Assembly: GCF_003574085.1 (NCBI RefSeq)
Contig: NZ_QWKZ01000006.1
Coordinates: 1-45,396, forward strand
Origin: Meiothermus luteus
Lineage (GTDB): Bacteria; Deinococcota; Deinococci; Deinococcales; Thermaceae
Length of the DNA: 45,396 nucleotides
Direction of reading: 5' to 3'
Part shown: positions 1 through 7,606 of the stretch, piece after piece
How positions within the stretch are numbered: the first letter of the stretch is position 1
How the letters are laid out: each line of letters begins with the position of its first letter
Program-made: the position numbers and the translations under genes
The notes under the pieces: model-generated
Databases searched by the model: none
Seen by the model: the letters and a program-made list of their open reading frames with translations, nothing else
What the model was told of the DNA's origin: nothing

Positions 1-246
1 GTGGTGGAGGGGGACCAGGTGCGGGCGGCCGTCACCGGGGCGGGCGAGCACGCTATGCGTCTCAGCAAGCTCGAGCAGGCCCTCTCCGGAAAACCCTTAA
101 CCGCCGAGAACATCTCCGCGGCCTGCCAAAACCTTCTCTCCCCTGAAGGCCTCAACCACGACTTGGTGGCCTCCCGCGAGTATCGGGCCCACCTGGTGGA
201 TGTGATGGCCAAACGGGCCCTCCTGCAGGCCCTGGGCCTCTCTTGA
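1..246 (+). CDS. C-terminal fragment of a CoxM/xanthine-dehydrogenase-type FAD-binding subunit
   Basis: Only the last roughly 81 codons are present; the 5' end lies outside the window. The peptide has the look of the CO-dehydrogenase flavoprotein C-terminal domain: an ITGAG-like VTGAGEHAMRLSKLEQAL stretch, then the typical helix ending in EYRAHLVDVMAKRAL. In this family the subunit passes electrons from a molybdenum centre through FAD. The two downstream genes are coxD-like and coxE-like, which usually help mature such molybdo-hydroxylases, so the context supports the call. The substrate (CO, xanthine, aldehyde) cannot be told from this fragment. Confidence 0.75.
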   Translation: MVEGDQVRAAVTGAGEHAMRLSKLEQALSGKPLTAENISAACQNLLSPEGLNHDLVASREYRAHLVDVMAKRALLQALGLS

Positions 247-263
247 AGGAACCCTGAAATTGT

Positions 264-289
264 GAGGGGCCGCAACCCCAGGGCCCCTC
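264..289 (+). terminator. Possible Rho-independent terminator between coxM-like and coxD-like genes
   Basis: An 8-bp perfect stem GAGGGGCC/GGCCCCTC (264-271 with 282-289) is followed by TTCTCTATG. It lies 18 bp after the preceding stop codon. The T tract is weak, so it may be an attenuator or mRNA-processing hairpin and not a full terminator. Confidence 0.4.
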
Positions 290-311
290 TTCTCTATGTG
301 AAGATAGAGCC

Positions 312-1211
312 ATGCTTCCGTCGTCGGTAGAGGAAACCCAAAAGGCCCTCGAGCGGTACCACTACATCGCCGACAGGGGCCTTTCGGTAGCGGTCTTTCT
401 GGCCCTCAGGCTGGGCCGCCCTCTCCTGCTGGAGGGCGAGCCTGGGGTGGGCAAGACCGAGATCGTCAAGGTGCTGGCCCAGGTGCTCTCCACCCGGCTC
501 ATCCGGCTGCAGTGCTACGAGGGGTTGGACATCAACAGCGCGGTCTATGAGTGGGACTACGCCCGGCAGATGCTCCAGATTCGCCTGCTCGAGGCCGTCG
601 GAGAGCGGGCCCAGGAGAGGATACGCCAGGAAGTCTTCGGCCCAGATTTCCTGCTAAAGCGCCCCCTGCTGCAGGCCCTGGAGAGCCAGAATGGAAAACC
701 TCCGGTGCTGCTCATTGACGAGCTGGACCGGGCCGACGAGGAGTTTGAGGCTTTCCTGCTGGAGTTTCTCTCTGACTGGCAGATCACCGTGCCCGAGGTG
801 GGCACCCTCAAGGCCGAACACCCCCCGGTGGTGGTCATCACCAGCAACCGCACCCGTGAAATCCACGACGCCCTCAAGCGCCGATGCATGTACTACTGGA
901 TTGACTACCCCAGCTTTGAAAAGGAGTACCGAATTGTGCGGGAAAAGGTTCCGGGCGTACCGGAAAAGCTGGCCCAGCAAACCGTAGCCTTTGTCCAGGA
1001 GCTTCGCAAACAAGACCTTTACAAGGCCCCCGGAGTGGCGGAAACGCTAGACTGGGCAGCCTCGCTGCTGGCCCTGGGCCAGACCGAGCTCACCCTAGAG
1101 GCGGTGGAGGAAACCCTGGGGGCGTTGCTCAAGTACCAGGACGACGTGCTTAAGGCCAGGAATCAGGCGCGCGACCTCCTGGCCCGCGCCCAAGCGCCCA
1201 CCCCCCTATGA
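312..1211 (+). CDS. coxD: MoxR-family AAA+ ATPase, CoxD-like
   Basis: AAA+ ATPase of 299 aa. Walker A GEPGVGKT is at residues 42-49, Walker B LLIDELDR near 132-139, and a sensor-type stretch VITSNRTREI near 176. In carboxydotrophs CoxD is a chaperone-like ATPase needed to assemble the Cu-S-Mo active site of CO dehydrogenase, and related proteins mature other molybdo-enzymes. Its stop codon overlaps the next start in an ATGA, so it is translationally coupled to the VWA partner gene. The cox-type subunit just upstream supports the maturation role. A general MoxR chaperone for another metalloenzyme is the alternative. Confidence 0.85.
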   Translation: MLPSSVEETQKALERYHYIADRGLSVAVFLALRLGRPLLLEGEPGVGKTEIVKVLAQVLSTRLIRLQCYEGLDINSAVYEWDYARQMLQIRLLEAVGERAQERIRQEVFGPDFLLKRPLLQALESQNGKPPVLLIDELDRADEEFEAFLLEFLSDWQITVPEVGTLKAEHPPVVVITSNRTREIHDALKRRCMYYWIDYPSFEKEYRIVREKVPGVPEKLAQQTVAFVQELRKQDLYKAPGVAETLDWAASLLALGQTELTLEAVEETLGALLKYQDDVLKARNQARDLLARAQAPTPL

Positions 1212-2365
1212 CCGAAAACCTGCTCAGTCATGTGGTCGGCTTTGCCCGGGTCCTTCGCCGGGAAGGCATCCGGGTCACCCCAGGCCAGACTGCCGCTTTT
1301 GCTAGGGCACTGGGAGAAATTTCTATCTTTGACCCAGCGAGCTTCTACTACGCCGCCCAAACCACTCTGGTCAACCGCCACGAGGACCTACCCCGGTTCT
1401 CCCTGGTGTTCCAGCGTTACTGGAAGGAGCTAGGCATGGAGCGCTTTCCCGGCGAGCTGCTGCAGCAAGCCCCCGCGCCCCCCAAAAAAGATCCTCGAGC
1501 CAAGCCAGGAGAGGTAGGGCGGGAACCCCAACCCAAGGGCCCAGGCGAAGCTCCTCCCCAGCCCCTTGTGGATCGGGCCCTAACCTACGCGCCTACCGAG
1601 GTGCTCCGGCAAAAGCGCTTTGACCAGATGAGCGAGGCTGAGCTCGAGGCCGCCCGCAAGCTCCTCTACCACATGGCCTGGAGCCCTCCCCTCCGACGCA
1701 CCCGCCGGCTTGGGGCGCACGGGCGGGAAAAAATAGACTTGCGCAAAAGCCTGCGCCAGGCTCTTCGGTACCAGGGCGAAATGGTTCGGCTGGCCTGGCA
1801 GGCCCGTAAGAGGAAGCCCCGGCCCATCGTGGCCCTGGCCGATGTATCGGGCTCCATGGAGCGCTACGCCCGGATGCTCCTGCACTTCCTCTACGCCTTC
1901 TCCCTGGCCCAGGCCCGCCGAGGGGCCCGGCGGGTAGAAACCTTCACCTTCGGCACCCGCCTGACCCGAATCACCCGCACGTTCCAGAAAAAAAGCGTAG
2001 ACGCCGCCCTGGCCGAGGTGGGCCGGGAGGTTAAGGACTGGTCCGGCGGCACCCGCATCGGGGCCTGCCTTCACAGCTTCAACCACACCTGGGCCAAGCG
2101 GGTGCTGGGGCAAGGGGCCGTCGTCCTCATCATTTCCGACGGCTGGGACCAAGGAGAACCCGAGTTGCTGGCTTTTGAGATGGAACGGCTACAAAAATCC
2201 TGCCACCGCCTAATCTGGCTCAACCCCCTGCTGGGCACGCCCAGCTATCAACCCCTCACCAGAGGCCTGGTGGCGGCGCTGCCCTACGTGGACGATTTTC
2301 TACCCGTACACAACATCACCAGCCTGGAAAAGCTGGTGAAAACCCTGGAGCAGCTCGAGGTCTAA
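1208..2365 (+). CDS. coxE: VWA-domain protein, CoxE-like
   Basis: 385 aa protein of the CoxE family (VWA containing). A MIDAS metal site DVSGSM sits near residues 211-216, with the second and third MIDAS elements in SGGTRIG and ISDGWDQG further on. The region around residues 90-120 is Pro/Lys rich and probably a flexible linker. CoxE partners with the CoxD ATPase in inserting the metal into CO-dehydrogenase-like enzymes, and here the two genes overlap by four bases. Its stop codon overlaps the stop of the convergent minus-strand gene by three bases, so nothing separates the two units. Confidence 0.85.
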   Translation: MTENLLSHVVGFARVLRREGIRVTPGQTAAFARALGEISIFDPASFYYAAQTTLVNRHEDLPRFSLVFQRYWKELGMERFPGELLQQAPAPPKKDPRAKPGEVGREPQPKGPGEAPPQPLVDRALTYAPTEVLRQKRFDQMSEAELEAARKLLYHMAWSPPLRRTRRLGAHGREKIDLRKSLRQALRYQGEMVRLAWQARKRKPRPIVALADVSGSMERYARMLLHFLYAFSLAQARRGARRVETFTFGTRLTRITRTFQKKSVDAALAEVGREVKDWSGGTRIGACLHSFNHTWAKRVLGQGAVVLIISDGWDQGEPELLAFEMERLQKSCHRLIWLNPLLGTPSYQPLTRGLVAALPYVDDFLPVHNITSLEKLVKTLEQLEV

Positions 2366-2685
2366 ACCGCCTCTGCCGCCTTGCGTACCTCCTGGGCAAA
2401 GGCCCGGGTCTTCTCGTTTTGCTCGCGCACCACCCAAGGCGTGGCCTTGGCTGTGGGCCAGCGGTCAAACAGGGTCTCCAGCCACTGGAGCAGCAGGTCT
2501 GGGGTCATGGGCCCCGAGGACTGGTAGTGTACGCTCCCCTCCCTCAGGGTAACCTTCCCCAGGGCCTCGTAATGGCTGGGGGAGGTGTGCTGCACCAGGA
2601 TGCGGAAGGTATCGCCCGAGTCCTCCCCCACGCACTCCAACACCTGCCCTTCGGCCAGGGCATTGATTTTATGCAGTGTAAGCAT
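2362..2685 (-). CDS. Small protein of unknown function downstream of leuS
   Basis: Not recognised. About 107 aa, mixed alpha/beta by eye, no signal peptide, no cysteine cluster. The C-terminal third (LLQWLETLFDRWPTAKATPW...) looks helical. I chose the ATG at 2685, preceded by AAGG. An upstream TTG at 2733 would overlap the leuS stop as TTGA and add 16 residues, so either start is possible. It follows leuS directly on the same strand and is probably cotranscribed with it. The stop overlaps the coxE-like stop from the other strand. Confidence 0.6.
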   Translation of the reverse strand: MLTLHKINALAEGQVLECVGEDSGDTFRILVQHTSPSHYEALGKVTLREGSVHYQSSGPMTPDLLLQWLETLFDRWPTAKATPWVVREQNEKTRAFAQEVRKAAEAV

Positions 2686-2729
2686 ACCTTGATGGTACGC
2701 CACGGCGCTTTGGGTTTCCAGGGTCCGGC

Positions 2730-5354
2730 TCAACCCTTGACCACGATGTTCAGCAGCTTCCCCGGCACATAGATTTCCCGAACCACCTCTTTACCCAAAA
2801 GGTGCTGGGCCACGTTGGGTATCTGGCGGGCAATGGCTTTGACCTCTTCCTCGCTGGCGCCCACCGCTACTTGGGCCTTGCCCCGCAGCTTACCGTTGAC
2901 CTGCACCACCAGCTCAAAGGTATCGGCCACCAGCGCCGCGGGGTCGGCCACCGGCCAGGGGTAGCTGAAGACAGAACCCTGGTAAAACTCATGCCAAAGC
3001 TCCTCCGCCAGGTGTGGGGCAAAGGGGGCCAGCATTTGGATGTAGCGCAGCACGGCTTCTCGGAAAACCGGGGTTACCCCCTCTTGCTTCCGGTAGTCGG
3101 AGAGGGCGTTCAAAAGCTCCATCAGCGCAGCAATGGCGGTATTGAAGCGAAGGCTCTCCAGGTCTTCAGTGACCTTTTGGATGGTCTGGTGCAGCTTCTG
3201 GTAAAGGGCCTTGTGAGGGCCCTCCAGGGCAGTCGCTTCAAGGGCCCCCTGGGCCTTCAGCTCTACCCGGTTTTCAGCCACCAACCGGTAGACCCGGTTC
3301 AAGTAGCGCCAAGCCCCCTGCACCCCCTCCTCTGTCCAAACCATCTCGTTCTCAGGGGGAGCGGCGAAAAGGATGGTTATCCGAGCGATGTCGGCACCCT
3401 GTTCTTTCACGAAAGGCCCCACCATCACCCCATTGCCCAGACTTTTGCTCATCACGGCAGGCTTCCAGAAGTAAGTCTTTCCCCCCTCCTGCCGCAGCTC
3501 AGCCCCGCTCTTCTGGGCCTCTTCCAGGAAGATGCCCTGGGGAATCTCGAGCTTGCTCCGCCGAGCATCGTCCTTGAAGTAGATGCGCCCTTCCCGCAGT
3601 TCCACCTCCCCCACATTGGTCCAGCCCATCACCATCCCCTGGGTAAAGAGCCCCTCAAAAGGCTCCCCCGCTTCTACCATCCCCAAGTCGTGCAGAAACT
3701 TGGTGAAAAAGCGGGCGTACAAAAGGTGCAAGATGGCGTGCTCTATCCCACCGATGTACTGGTCCACCGGCATCCAAAAGTTGGCCTTCTCCGGGCTGAA
3801 GGGCTGCTCGGTGTTGTGGGCATCGGTATAGCGCAAGAAGTACCAGGACGAGTCAAAAAAGGTGTCCATGGTATCAGTGTCGCGCCGGGCAGGCCCTTTA
3901 CAGCGCGGACAGGTACACTCGTAGAACTCAGGATGGGCCGCCAGGGGGCTCTTCCCCTTGGGGCGAATATCCTCCACATCCTTCAGGGTAGGCAGCACCA
4001 CCGGTAGGTCCTCGTAGGGGACCGGAACAATACCGCACCTGTCGCAGTGAATCATGGGGATAGGGGTACCCCAGTAGCGCTGGCGGCTGATGAGCCAGTC
4101 CCGCAGGCGGTAGTTAACCTTGGCCTGCCCAATTCCCTTTTCCTCCATCCAGGCGATGATCTTCTTTTTGGCCTCCTCCACATAGAGGCCGTTCAGGAAA
4201 CCAGAGTTGATGGCCGGGCCATCCCCAGTGTAGGCCTTGCCCTGCCATCCTGGGGGTGGCTCTACCGTGCGAACGATTTCCAGACCAAACCGCTCGGCGA
4301 ACTCCCAATCGCGCTCATCCTGGCCTGGTACGGCCATAATGGCGCCCGTGCCGTAACCGGCAAGAACGTAGTCAGCAACCCAAATGGGAATCTCCTTGCC
4401 GTTTGCGGGGTTGATGGCATAGGCCCCGGTGAAAACCCCGGTCTTCTCCCGGTCTTCCCGCTGGCGTTCCACCTCGCTTTTCATCCTGGCAGCAGCCACG
4501 TAGGCATCCACCTGGGCCCTTTGCTCTGGGGTAGTGATCCTTCCCACCAGCTCATGCTCAGGGGCCAAAACCATAAAGGTAGCCCCGAATATGGTGTCAG
4601 GCCGAGTGGAAAAAACCCGGATTTTGAGGTCGTGCCCCTTCACCGGAAAGTCAAATTCAGCCCCCACGCTCTTACCAATCCAGGCCCGCTGCATGGCCTT
4701 GACCTTTTCGGGCCAACGGGGCAGCTTATCCAAATCGTTCAAAAGCCGCTCGGCGTAGTCGGTGATCTTGAGGTACCACTGCTCGAGCTCCCGCTTTTCC
4801 ACCAAAGCCCCACTGCGCCAACCCCGCCCGTCAATCACCTGCTCATTGGCAAGCACGCTCTGCTCTACCGGGTCCCAGTTGACCAGGCTCTTCTTCCGGT
4901 AAACCAAGCCTCTTTCGTACATCTTGAGGAAAATCCACTGATTCCACTTGTAATACTCGGGCAAGCAGGTGGTTACCTCACGGCTCCAGTCGTACTGAAT
5001 GCCCATTAATGCCAAAGACTCTTTGGACTGCTGGATGTTGCCAAAGGTCCACTCAGCAGGGCTTACGCCAAACTTGAGGGCAGCGTTCTCGGCAGGCAAA
5101 CCAAAAGCGTCCCAACCAAAAGGGTGAAGAACACTATAGCCCTGCTGAGTACGGAACCGGGCCAAGGCATCACCCATGGTGTAGTTCTTTAAATGGCCCA
5201 TGTGCAGGTCGCCGGAAGGATAGGGAAACATTACCAAAACATAGGCCTTTTTCTTCCCCTTGTTCTCCCTTGCTCTAAGAAGGCCTATCTCCTCCCAGTA
5301 CCTCTGCCATTTGGGCTCAATCTCGTGTGGGTTGTATTTGTCGGTCGTAACCAT
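2730..5354 (-). CDS. leuS: Leucyl-tRNA synthetase
   Basis: Class Ia synthetase of 874 aa that charges tRNA-Leu. The HIGH-type signature is HMGH at residues 51-54, and the KMSKS-type loop reads VMSKS near 634-638, with Val in place of the first Lys. Between them lies the CP1 editing domain (motifs around the [11 protein letters not shown] and [15 protein letters not shown] stretches). Two zinc-ligand pairs, CDRC and CTCPRC, are visible in the ZN-1 insertion. Length matches bacterial LeuRS. The gene lies 162 bp downstream of a tRNA-Leu gene on the same strand, with a strong stem-loop between them. The start ATG at 5354 matches the family's N terminus. Confidence 0.98.
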   Translation of the reverse strand: MVTTDKYNPHEIEPKWQRYWEEIGLLRARENKGKKKAYVLVMFPYPSGDLHMGHLKNYTMGDALARFRTQQGYSVLHPFGWDAFGLPAENAALKFGVSPAEWTFGNIQQSKESLALMGIQYDWSREVTTCLPEYYKWNQWIFLKMYERGLVYRKKSLVNWDPVEQSVLANEQVIDGRGWRSGALVEKRELEQWYLKITDYAERLLNDLDKLPRWPEKVKAMQRAWIGKSVGAEFDFPVKGHDLKIRVFSTRPDTIFGATFMVLAPEHELVGRITTPEQRAQVDAYVAAARMKSEVERQREDREKTGVFTGAYAINPANGKEIPIWVADYVLAGYGTGAIMAVPGQDERDWEFAERFGLEIVRTVEPPPGWQGKAYTGDGPAINSGFLNGLYVEEAKKKIIAWMEEKGIGQAKVNYRLRDWLISRQRYWGTPIPMIHCDRCGIVPVPYEDLPVVLPTLKDVEDIRPKGKSPLAAHPEFYECTCPRCKGPARRDTDTMDTFFDSSWYFLRYTDAHNTEQPFSPEKANFWMPVDQYIGGIEHAILHLLYARFFTKFLHDLGMVEAGEPFEGLFTQGMVMGWTNVGEVELREGRIYFKDDARRSKLEIPQGIFLEEAQKSGAELRQEGGKTYFWKPAVMSKSLGNGVMVGPFVKEQGADIARITILFAAPPENEMVWTEEGVQGAWRYLNRVYRLVAENRVELKAQGALEATALEGPHKALYQKLHQTIQKVTEDLESLRFNTAIAALMELLNALSDYRKQEGVTPVFREAVLRYIQMLAPFAPHLAEELWHEFYQGSVFSYPWPVADPAALVADTFELVVQVNGKLRGKAQVAVGASEEEVKAIARQIPNVAQHLLGKEVVREIYVPGKLLNIVVKG

Positions 5355-5403
5355 GGCTCGCCTCGCGATTGGTAGGGCTCGTTGTATCGGCTACCAGAGC
5401 CAA

Positions 5404-5428
5404 CCCCCCTTCAAAGACTGAAGGGGGG
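5404..5428 (-). promoter_or_regulatory. Strong stem-loop in the leuS leader
   Basis: A perfect 10-bp stem, CCCCCCTTCA at 5404-5413 with TGAAGGGGGG at 5419-5428, has a 5-nt loop. It lies between tRNA-Leu(UAA) and leuS, both on the minus strand. In the transcript it is followed by UUGGCUCUGG, not a U tract. It may terminate or process the tRNA transcript, or act as a leader hairpin for leuS. No T-box core (AGGGUGGNACC) is present. Confidence 0.5.
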
Positions 5429-5516
5429 AGCCTCGTAAAACTCCCCTACCGGCCCGTTAGAAGGGCGCTAAACATAGCTATTACGTTAGCACAGAAGTGG
5501 GTTTTATTCAAAAGAT

Positions 5517-5602
5517 TGGTGCCGGGGATGGGACTCGAACCCACACGCCCTTGCGGGCAACGGATTTTAAGTCCGTAGCGTCTACCATTCCGCCACCCCG
5601 GC
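5517..5602 (-). tRNA. tRNA-Leu (anticodon UAA)
   Basis: Class II tRNA read on the minus strand from 5602. The acceptor stem GCCGGGG/CCCCGGC is perfect, and the anticodon loop CTTAAAA gives UAA. There is a long variable arm (TGCCCGCAAGGGCGT) and a TTCGAGTCC T loop. The discriminator A plus CCA is encoded at 5520-5517. It decodes UUA and lies directly upstream of leuS, the gene for its own synthetase. Confidence 0.97.
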
Positions 5603-5675
5603 AAATTCAAACCCCCTAGGCCTCAGTTCAAGCCCCGCCCCAAGGGCAGCCTCAGCATAAATCCCAGAGTAATGT

Positions 5676-5712
5676 GTTTCAATCCTCACTCGAGCTTTCG
5701 CCCGAGTGCAAC
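5676..5712 (-). CRISPR. Isolated, perfectly conserved CRISPR repeat
   Basis: A single 37-nt repeat, identical to the array consensus, lies 525 bp beyond the trailer-end repeat at 6238-6274. No repeat follows it on the tRNA side (5603-5675 holds nothing I recognise). It is more intact than the degenerate repeat that closes the main array. This suggests the array once extended this far and was split by the segment between. Confidence 0.9.
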
Positions 5713-6161
5713 AAACCCCCTGCGAGTCCCACCAGTGGACGGCGGCCGGTAACGGGGGCTATTACACGGCCATCACCCAAAACCCGGCCCCCAAACAGGT
5801 GACCGACCGGTTCGGGGGTGTATCTCACCCGGTTGTTCTACCGTCTAACTGGGGTGAGATATTGGGGCGCTGGGATGAGGGCCGCTCGTTTGCTGATAAC
5901 GGTGTTATGATGGACGGTATGGGTGAGATAAATCTTAGCGGATACTTTGTAGCCCGATTGACGGGGGCCTCCCCGGAGGAGGCCAAAGAATACCTGGAGG
6001 ACCCCAGCTACTTCCCGGAGGCCCTAGGTCAGTGGAATCTGGGTCATCTCAAAACGGTAGAGGATGTGGAGCGGGTGCTACCCCAGCTCACCCGTCCCCA
6101 GAGCCGCCAGGTTGAGGAGGCCCCGCTTTCAGAGCTGGATAATCTCTACAGGGGGTTGTAA
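5706..6161 (+). CDS. Possible ORF in the segment splitting the CRISPR array
   Basis: Open frame of 151 codons beginning with a GTG inside the stray repeat. More likely starts are the tandem ATGs at 5907 and 5910 (about 84 aa, starting MMDGMGEINLSGYF). I do not recognise the product. The C-terminal half looks like a normal acidic helical protein (ASPEEAKEYLEDPSYFPEAL). No clear Shine-Dalgarno or promoter is visible. It may be a real small gene brought in by a mobile element, a fragment of a phage gene, or chance. It reads opposite to the crRNA precursor. Confidence 0.3.
   Translation: MQQTPCESHQWTAAGNGGYYTAITQNPAPKQVTDRFGGVSHPVVLPSNWGEILGRWDEGRSFADNGVMMDGMGEINLSGYFVARLTGASPEEAKEYLEDPSYFPEALGQWNLGHLKTVEDVERVLPQLTRPQSRQVEEAPLSELDNLYRGL
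5821..5930. repeat. Three copies of the decamer GGGTGAGATA (one inverted)
   Basis: TATCTCACCC at 5821-5830 is the perfect reverse complement of GGGTGAGATA at 5852-5861 (21-nt loop), and the decamer recurs at 5921-5930. The arrangement resembles an operator or iteron set just upstream of and across the 5907/5910 start codons. Two copies overlap coding sequence if the long frame is used. Confidence 0.6.
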
Positions 6162-6237
6162 TGGTCGTAAGAAACACTAGCAAATATCCCCCGTGGCCAT
6201 TGGCGACGAGCAGTATCTCCTTCCGCCGGAGTGGGAG

Positions 6238-7361
6238 GTTTTAATCCTCACTCGAGCTTTCGCCCGAGTGCAACGCGGGGGCTGGCCCGCCTGCGGGGGC
6301 GGGGCACCCTGTTTCAATCCTCACTCGAGCTTTCGCCCGAGTGCAACACGAGCGGATTGACGGCAGCGTCTCCGACTTTACCGTTTCAATCCTCACTCGA
6401 GCTTTCGCCCGAGTGCAACATATCCGGCGAGCCGAGGGGGGCCGGGACTGGTTCGTTTCAATCCTCACTCGAGCTTTCGCCCGAGTGCAACCTACTTGCA
6501 GGTCGAGGGCCAACAAGTGTTGGCAAGTTTCAATCCTCACTCGAGCTTTCGCCCGAGTGCAACCCAGAGGTGGCCACAAAGCTCCTGGAGGAGGCCTAGT
6601 TTCAATCCTCACTCGAGCTTTCGCCCGAGTGCAACATATCCAACGCCTGAACGATTTTTGTCAGCGTCGCCGTTTCAATCCTCACTCGAGCTTTCGCCCG
6701 AGTGCAACCGGGAGGTGCGCAAGGCGGTGGCGAAGCATCCCAAGTTTCAATCCTCACTCGAGCTTTCGCCCGAGTGCAACTCGCCAACCTCCCTGTCCAG
6801 CTCTAGAGTCGGCCAGTTTCAATCCTCACTCGAGCTTTCGCCCGAGTGCAACGAGGTTGAGCTGGGAGAGTTGCTCGAGGTGGCCAGGTTTCAATCCTCA
6901 CTCGAGCTTTCGCCCGAGTGCAACGGGGGTGCGCTCCAGAGTGGTGTAGAAGTTGTAGCGGTTTCAATCCTCACTCGAGCTTTCGCCCGAGTGCAACCCG
7001 CAAATAGGCGCGCGCGTCCAATCACAACACCTAGTTTCAATCCTCACTCGAGCTTTCGCCCGAGTGCAACGATCCACCGGAAAGCCGAAGCCCTGCAGCT
7101 CCTGGCAGTTTCAATCCTCACTCGAGCTTTCGCCCGAGTGCAACTTTGGGCGGCACTGGCCCGTAGCTCTTCCAAAGCGTTTCAATCCTCACTCGAGCTT
7201 TCGCCCGAGTGCAACCTGCTGAGGGAAACGGTGGAAGGGGGGGAATCCCCCGTTTCAATCCTCACTCGAGCTTTCGCCCGAGTGCAACCGGTGGTGCCCC
7301 ACGCGCAGCTCGTAGGTATGGCAGGTTTCAATCCTCACTCGAGCTTTCGCCCGAGTGCAAC
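6238..7361 (-). CRISPR. CRISPR array, 16 repeats of 37 nt, 15 spacers of 34-37 nt
   Basis: Repeats start at 6238, 6311, 6383, 6455, 6527, 6599, 6672, 6744, 6816, 6888, 6961, 7034, 7108, 7179, 7252 and 7325. All look identical except the first, which has T for C at its fifth base. Read on the minus strand the repeat begins GTTGCA and ends ATTGAAAC. Inside it is a 9-bp stem, CACTCGGGC/GCTCGAGTG with one G-U pair, closed by a GAAA loop. Cleavage at the stem base would leave an 11-nt handle AGGATTGAAAC, as Cas5c makes in type I-C, and the last 8 nt match the tag used by type III complexes. The degenerate repeat marks the trailer end; the leader lies beyond 7361 next to cas2. Confidence 0.99.
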
Positions 7362-7367
7362 GGCCCC

Positions 7368-7397
7368 ATTTTAGCGCGCGTGCTGGACAGGGTTCAA
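7368..7397 (-). promoter_or_regulatory. Predicted promoter of the CRISPR array
   Basis: On the minus strand TTGAAC (7397-7392) and TAAAAT (7373-7368) are separated by 18 nt. This would start transcription at about the first base of the leader-proximal repeat. It is the best sigma-A-like match in the leader. Confidence 0.6.
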
Positions 7398-7400
7398 GGG

Positions 7401-7430
7401 AGCCTTTGCGCGAACCCCCCAAAAAAGGCT
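7401..7430 (-). repeat. Leader stem-loop holding a copy of the GGGGTTCGCGCA motif
   Basis: AGCCTTT at 7401-7407 pairs with AAAGGCT at 7424-7430. The loop contains the 15-mer TTGCGCGAACCCCCC (7406-7420, partly in the stem), an exact copy of 7498-7512. Confidence 0.55.
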
Positions 7431-7466
7431 TCCGACGCAGGGTGGGGGAAGGTGAGGGAAAAACGA

Positions 7467-7507
7467 GTTTTCAATGTCCCCTAGCCGATTTCTCGGCTTG
7501 CGCGAAC
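7467..7507 (-). other. Repeat-like element (pseudo-repeat) in the CRISPR leader
   Basis: Read on the minus strand this 41-nt stretch starts GTT, has GCA, a 6-bp stem AGCCGA/TCGGCT (7498-7483) closed by a GAAA loop, then AGGGG and ATTGAAAAC. The true repeat has the same order: GTTGCA, a stem with a GAAA loop, AGG, ATTGAAAC. It sits 105 nt upstream of the first real repeat. The resemblance is in layout and ends, not in overall identity. Confidence 0.45.
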
Positions 7508-7558
7508 CCCCCTAGGTTTTGGCGCTTGCTTGGGGTTCGCGCAGCTAAGCAAGCGCCA
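7499..7558 (-). repeat. Two interlocked 12-bp inverted repeats between cas2 and the array
   Basis: TGCGCGAACCCC (7499-7510) is complementary to GGGGTTCGCGCA (7532-7543). TGGCGCTTGCTT (7520-7531) is complementary to AAGCAAGCGCCA (7547-7558). The order A-B-A'-B' means the two stems are mutually exclusive or form a pseudoknot. There is no U tract, so this is not a standard terminator. Confidence 0.8.
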
Positions 7559-7560
7559 GC

Positions 7561-7601
7561 AGGTTACCGGCATCGCCGGTATGGCCTACGGCCACCCCCT
7601 C
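7561..7601 (-). repeat. Short palindromic element, copy 2, just after cas2
   Basis: 41 bp beginning 5 bp after the cas2 stop codon, matching 9286-9326 inside cas4 at 39 of 41 positions. The core is ACCGGC-loop-GCCGGT, with the loop bases being the only differences. This is typical of a mobile or dispersed hairpin element. Confidence 0.8.
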
Positions 7602-7606
7602 GTGGC

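Noticed and set aside
2802-5009. Long open frames on the plus strand opposite leuS (401 and 320 codons)
   Set aside because: Shadow frames of a GC-rich, highly conserved gene; no domain, and composition follows leuS third-codon positions.
5355-5516. T-box riboswitch before leuS
   Set aside because: No T-box core or specifier loop could be found; only a simple 10-bp hairpin is present.
6231-7484. Several open frames of 60-290 codons with repeated peptides across the array
   Set aside because: They are translations of the 37-nt CRISPR repeats and spacers; the repeated peptide simply mirrors the repeat.
7362-7606. A CreTA-type toxin gene beside the leader pseudo-repeat
   Set aside because: No small toxin ORF with a ribosome site is visible near the element, so only the repeat-like hairpin is reported.
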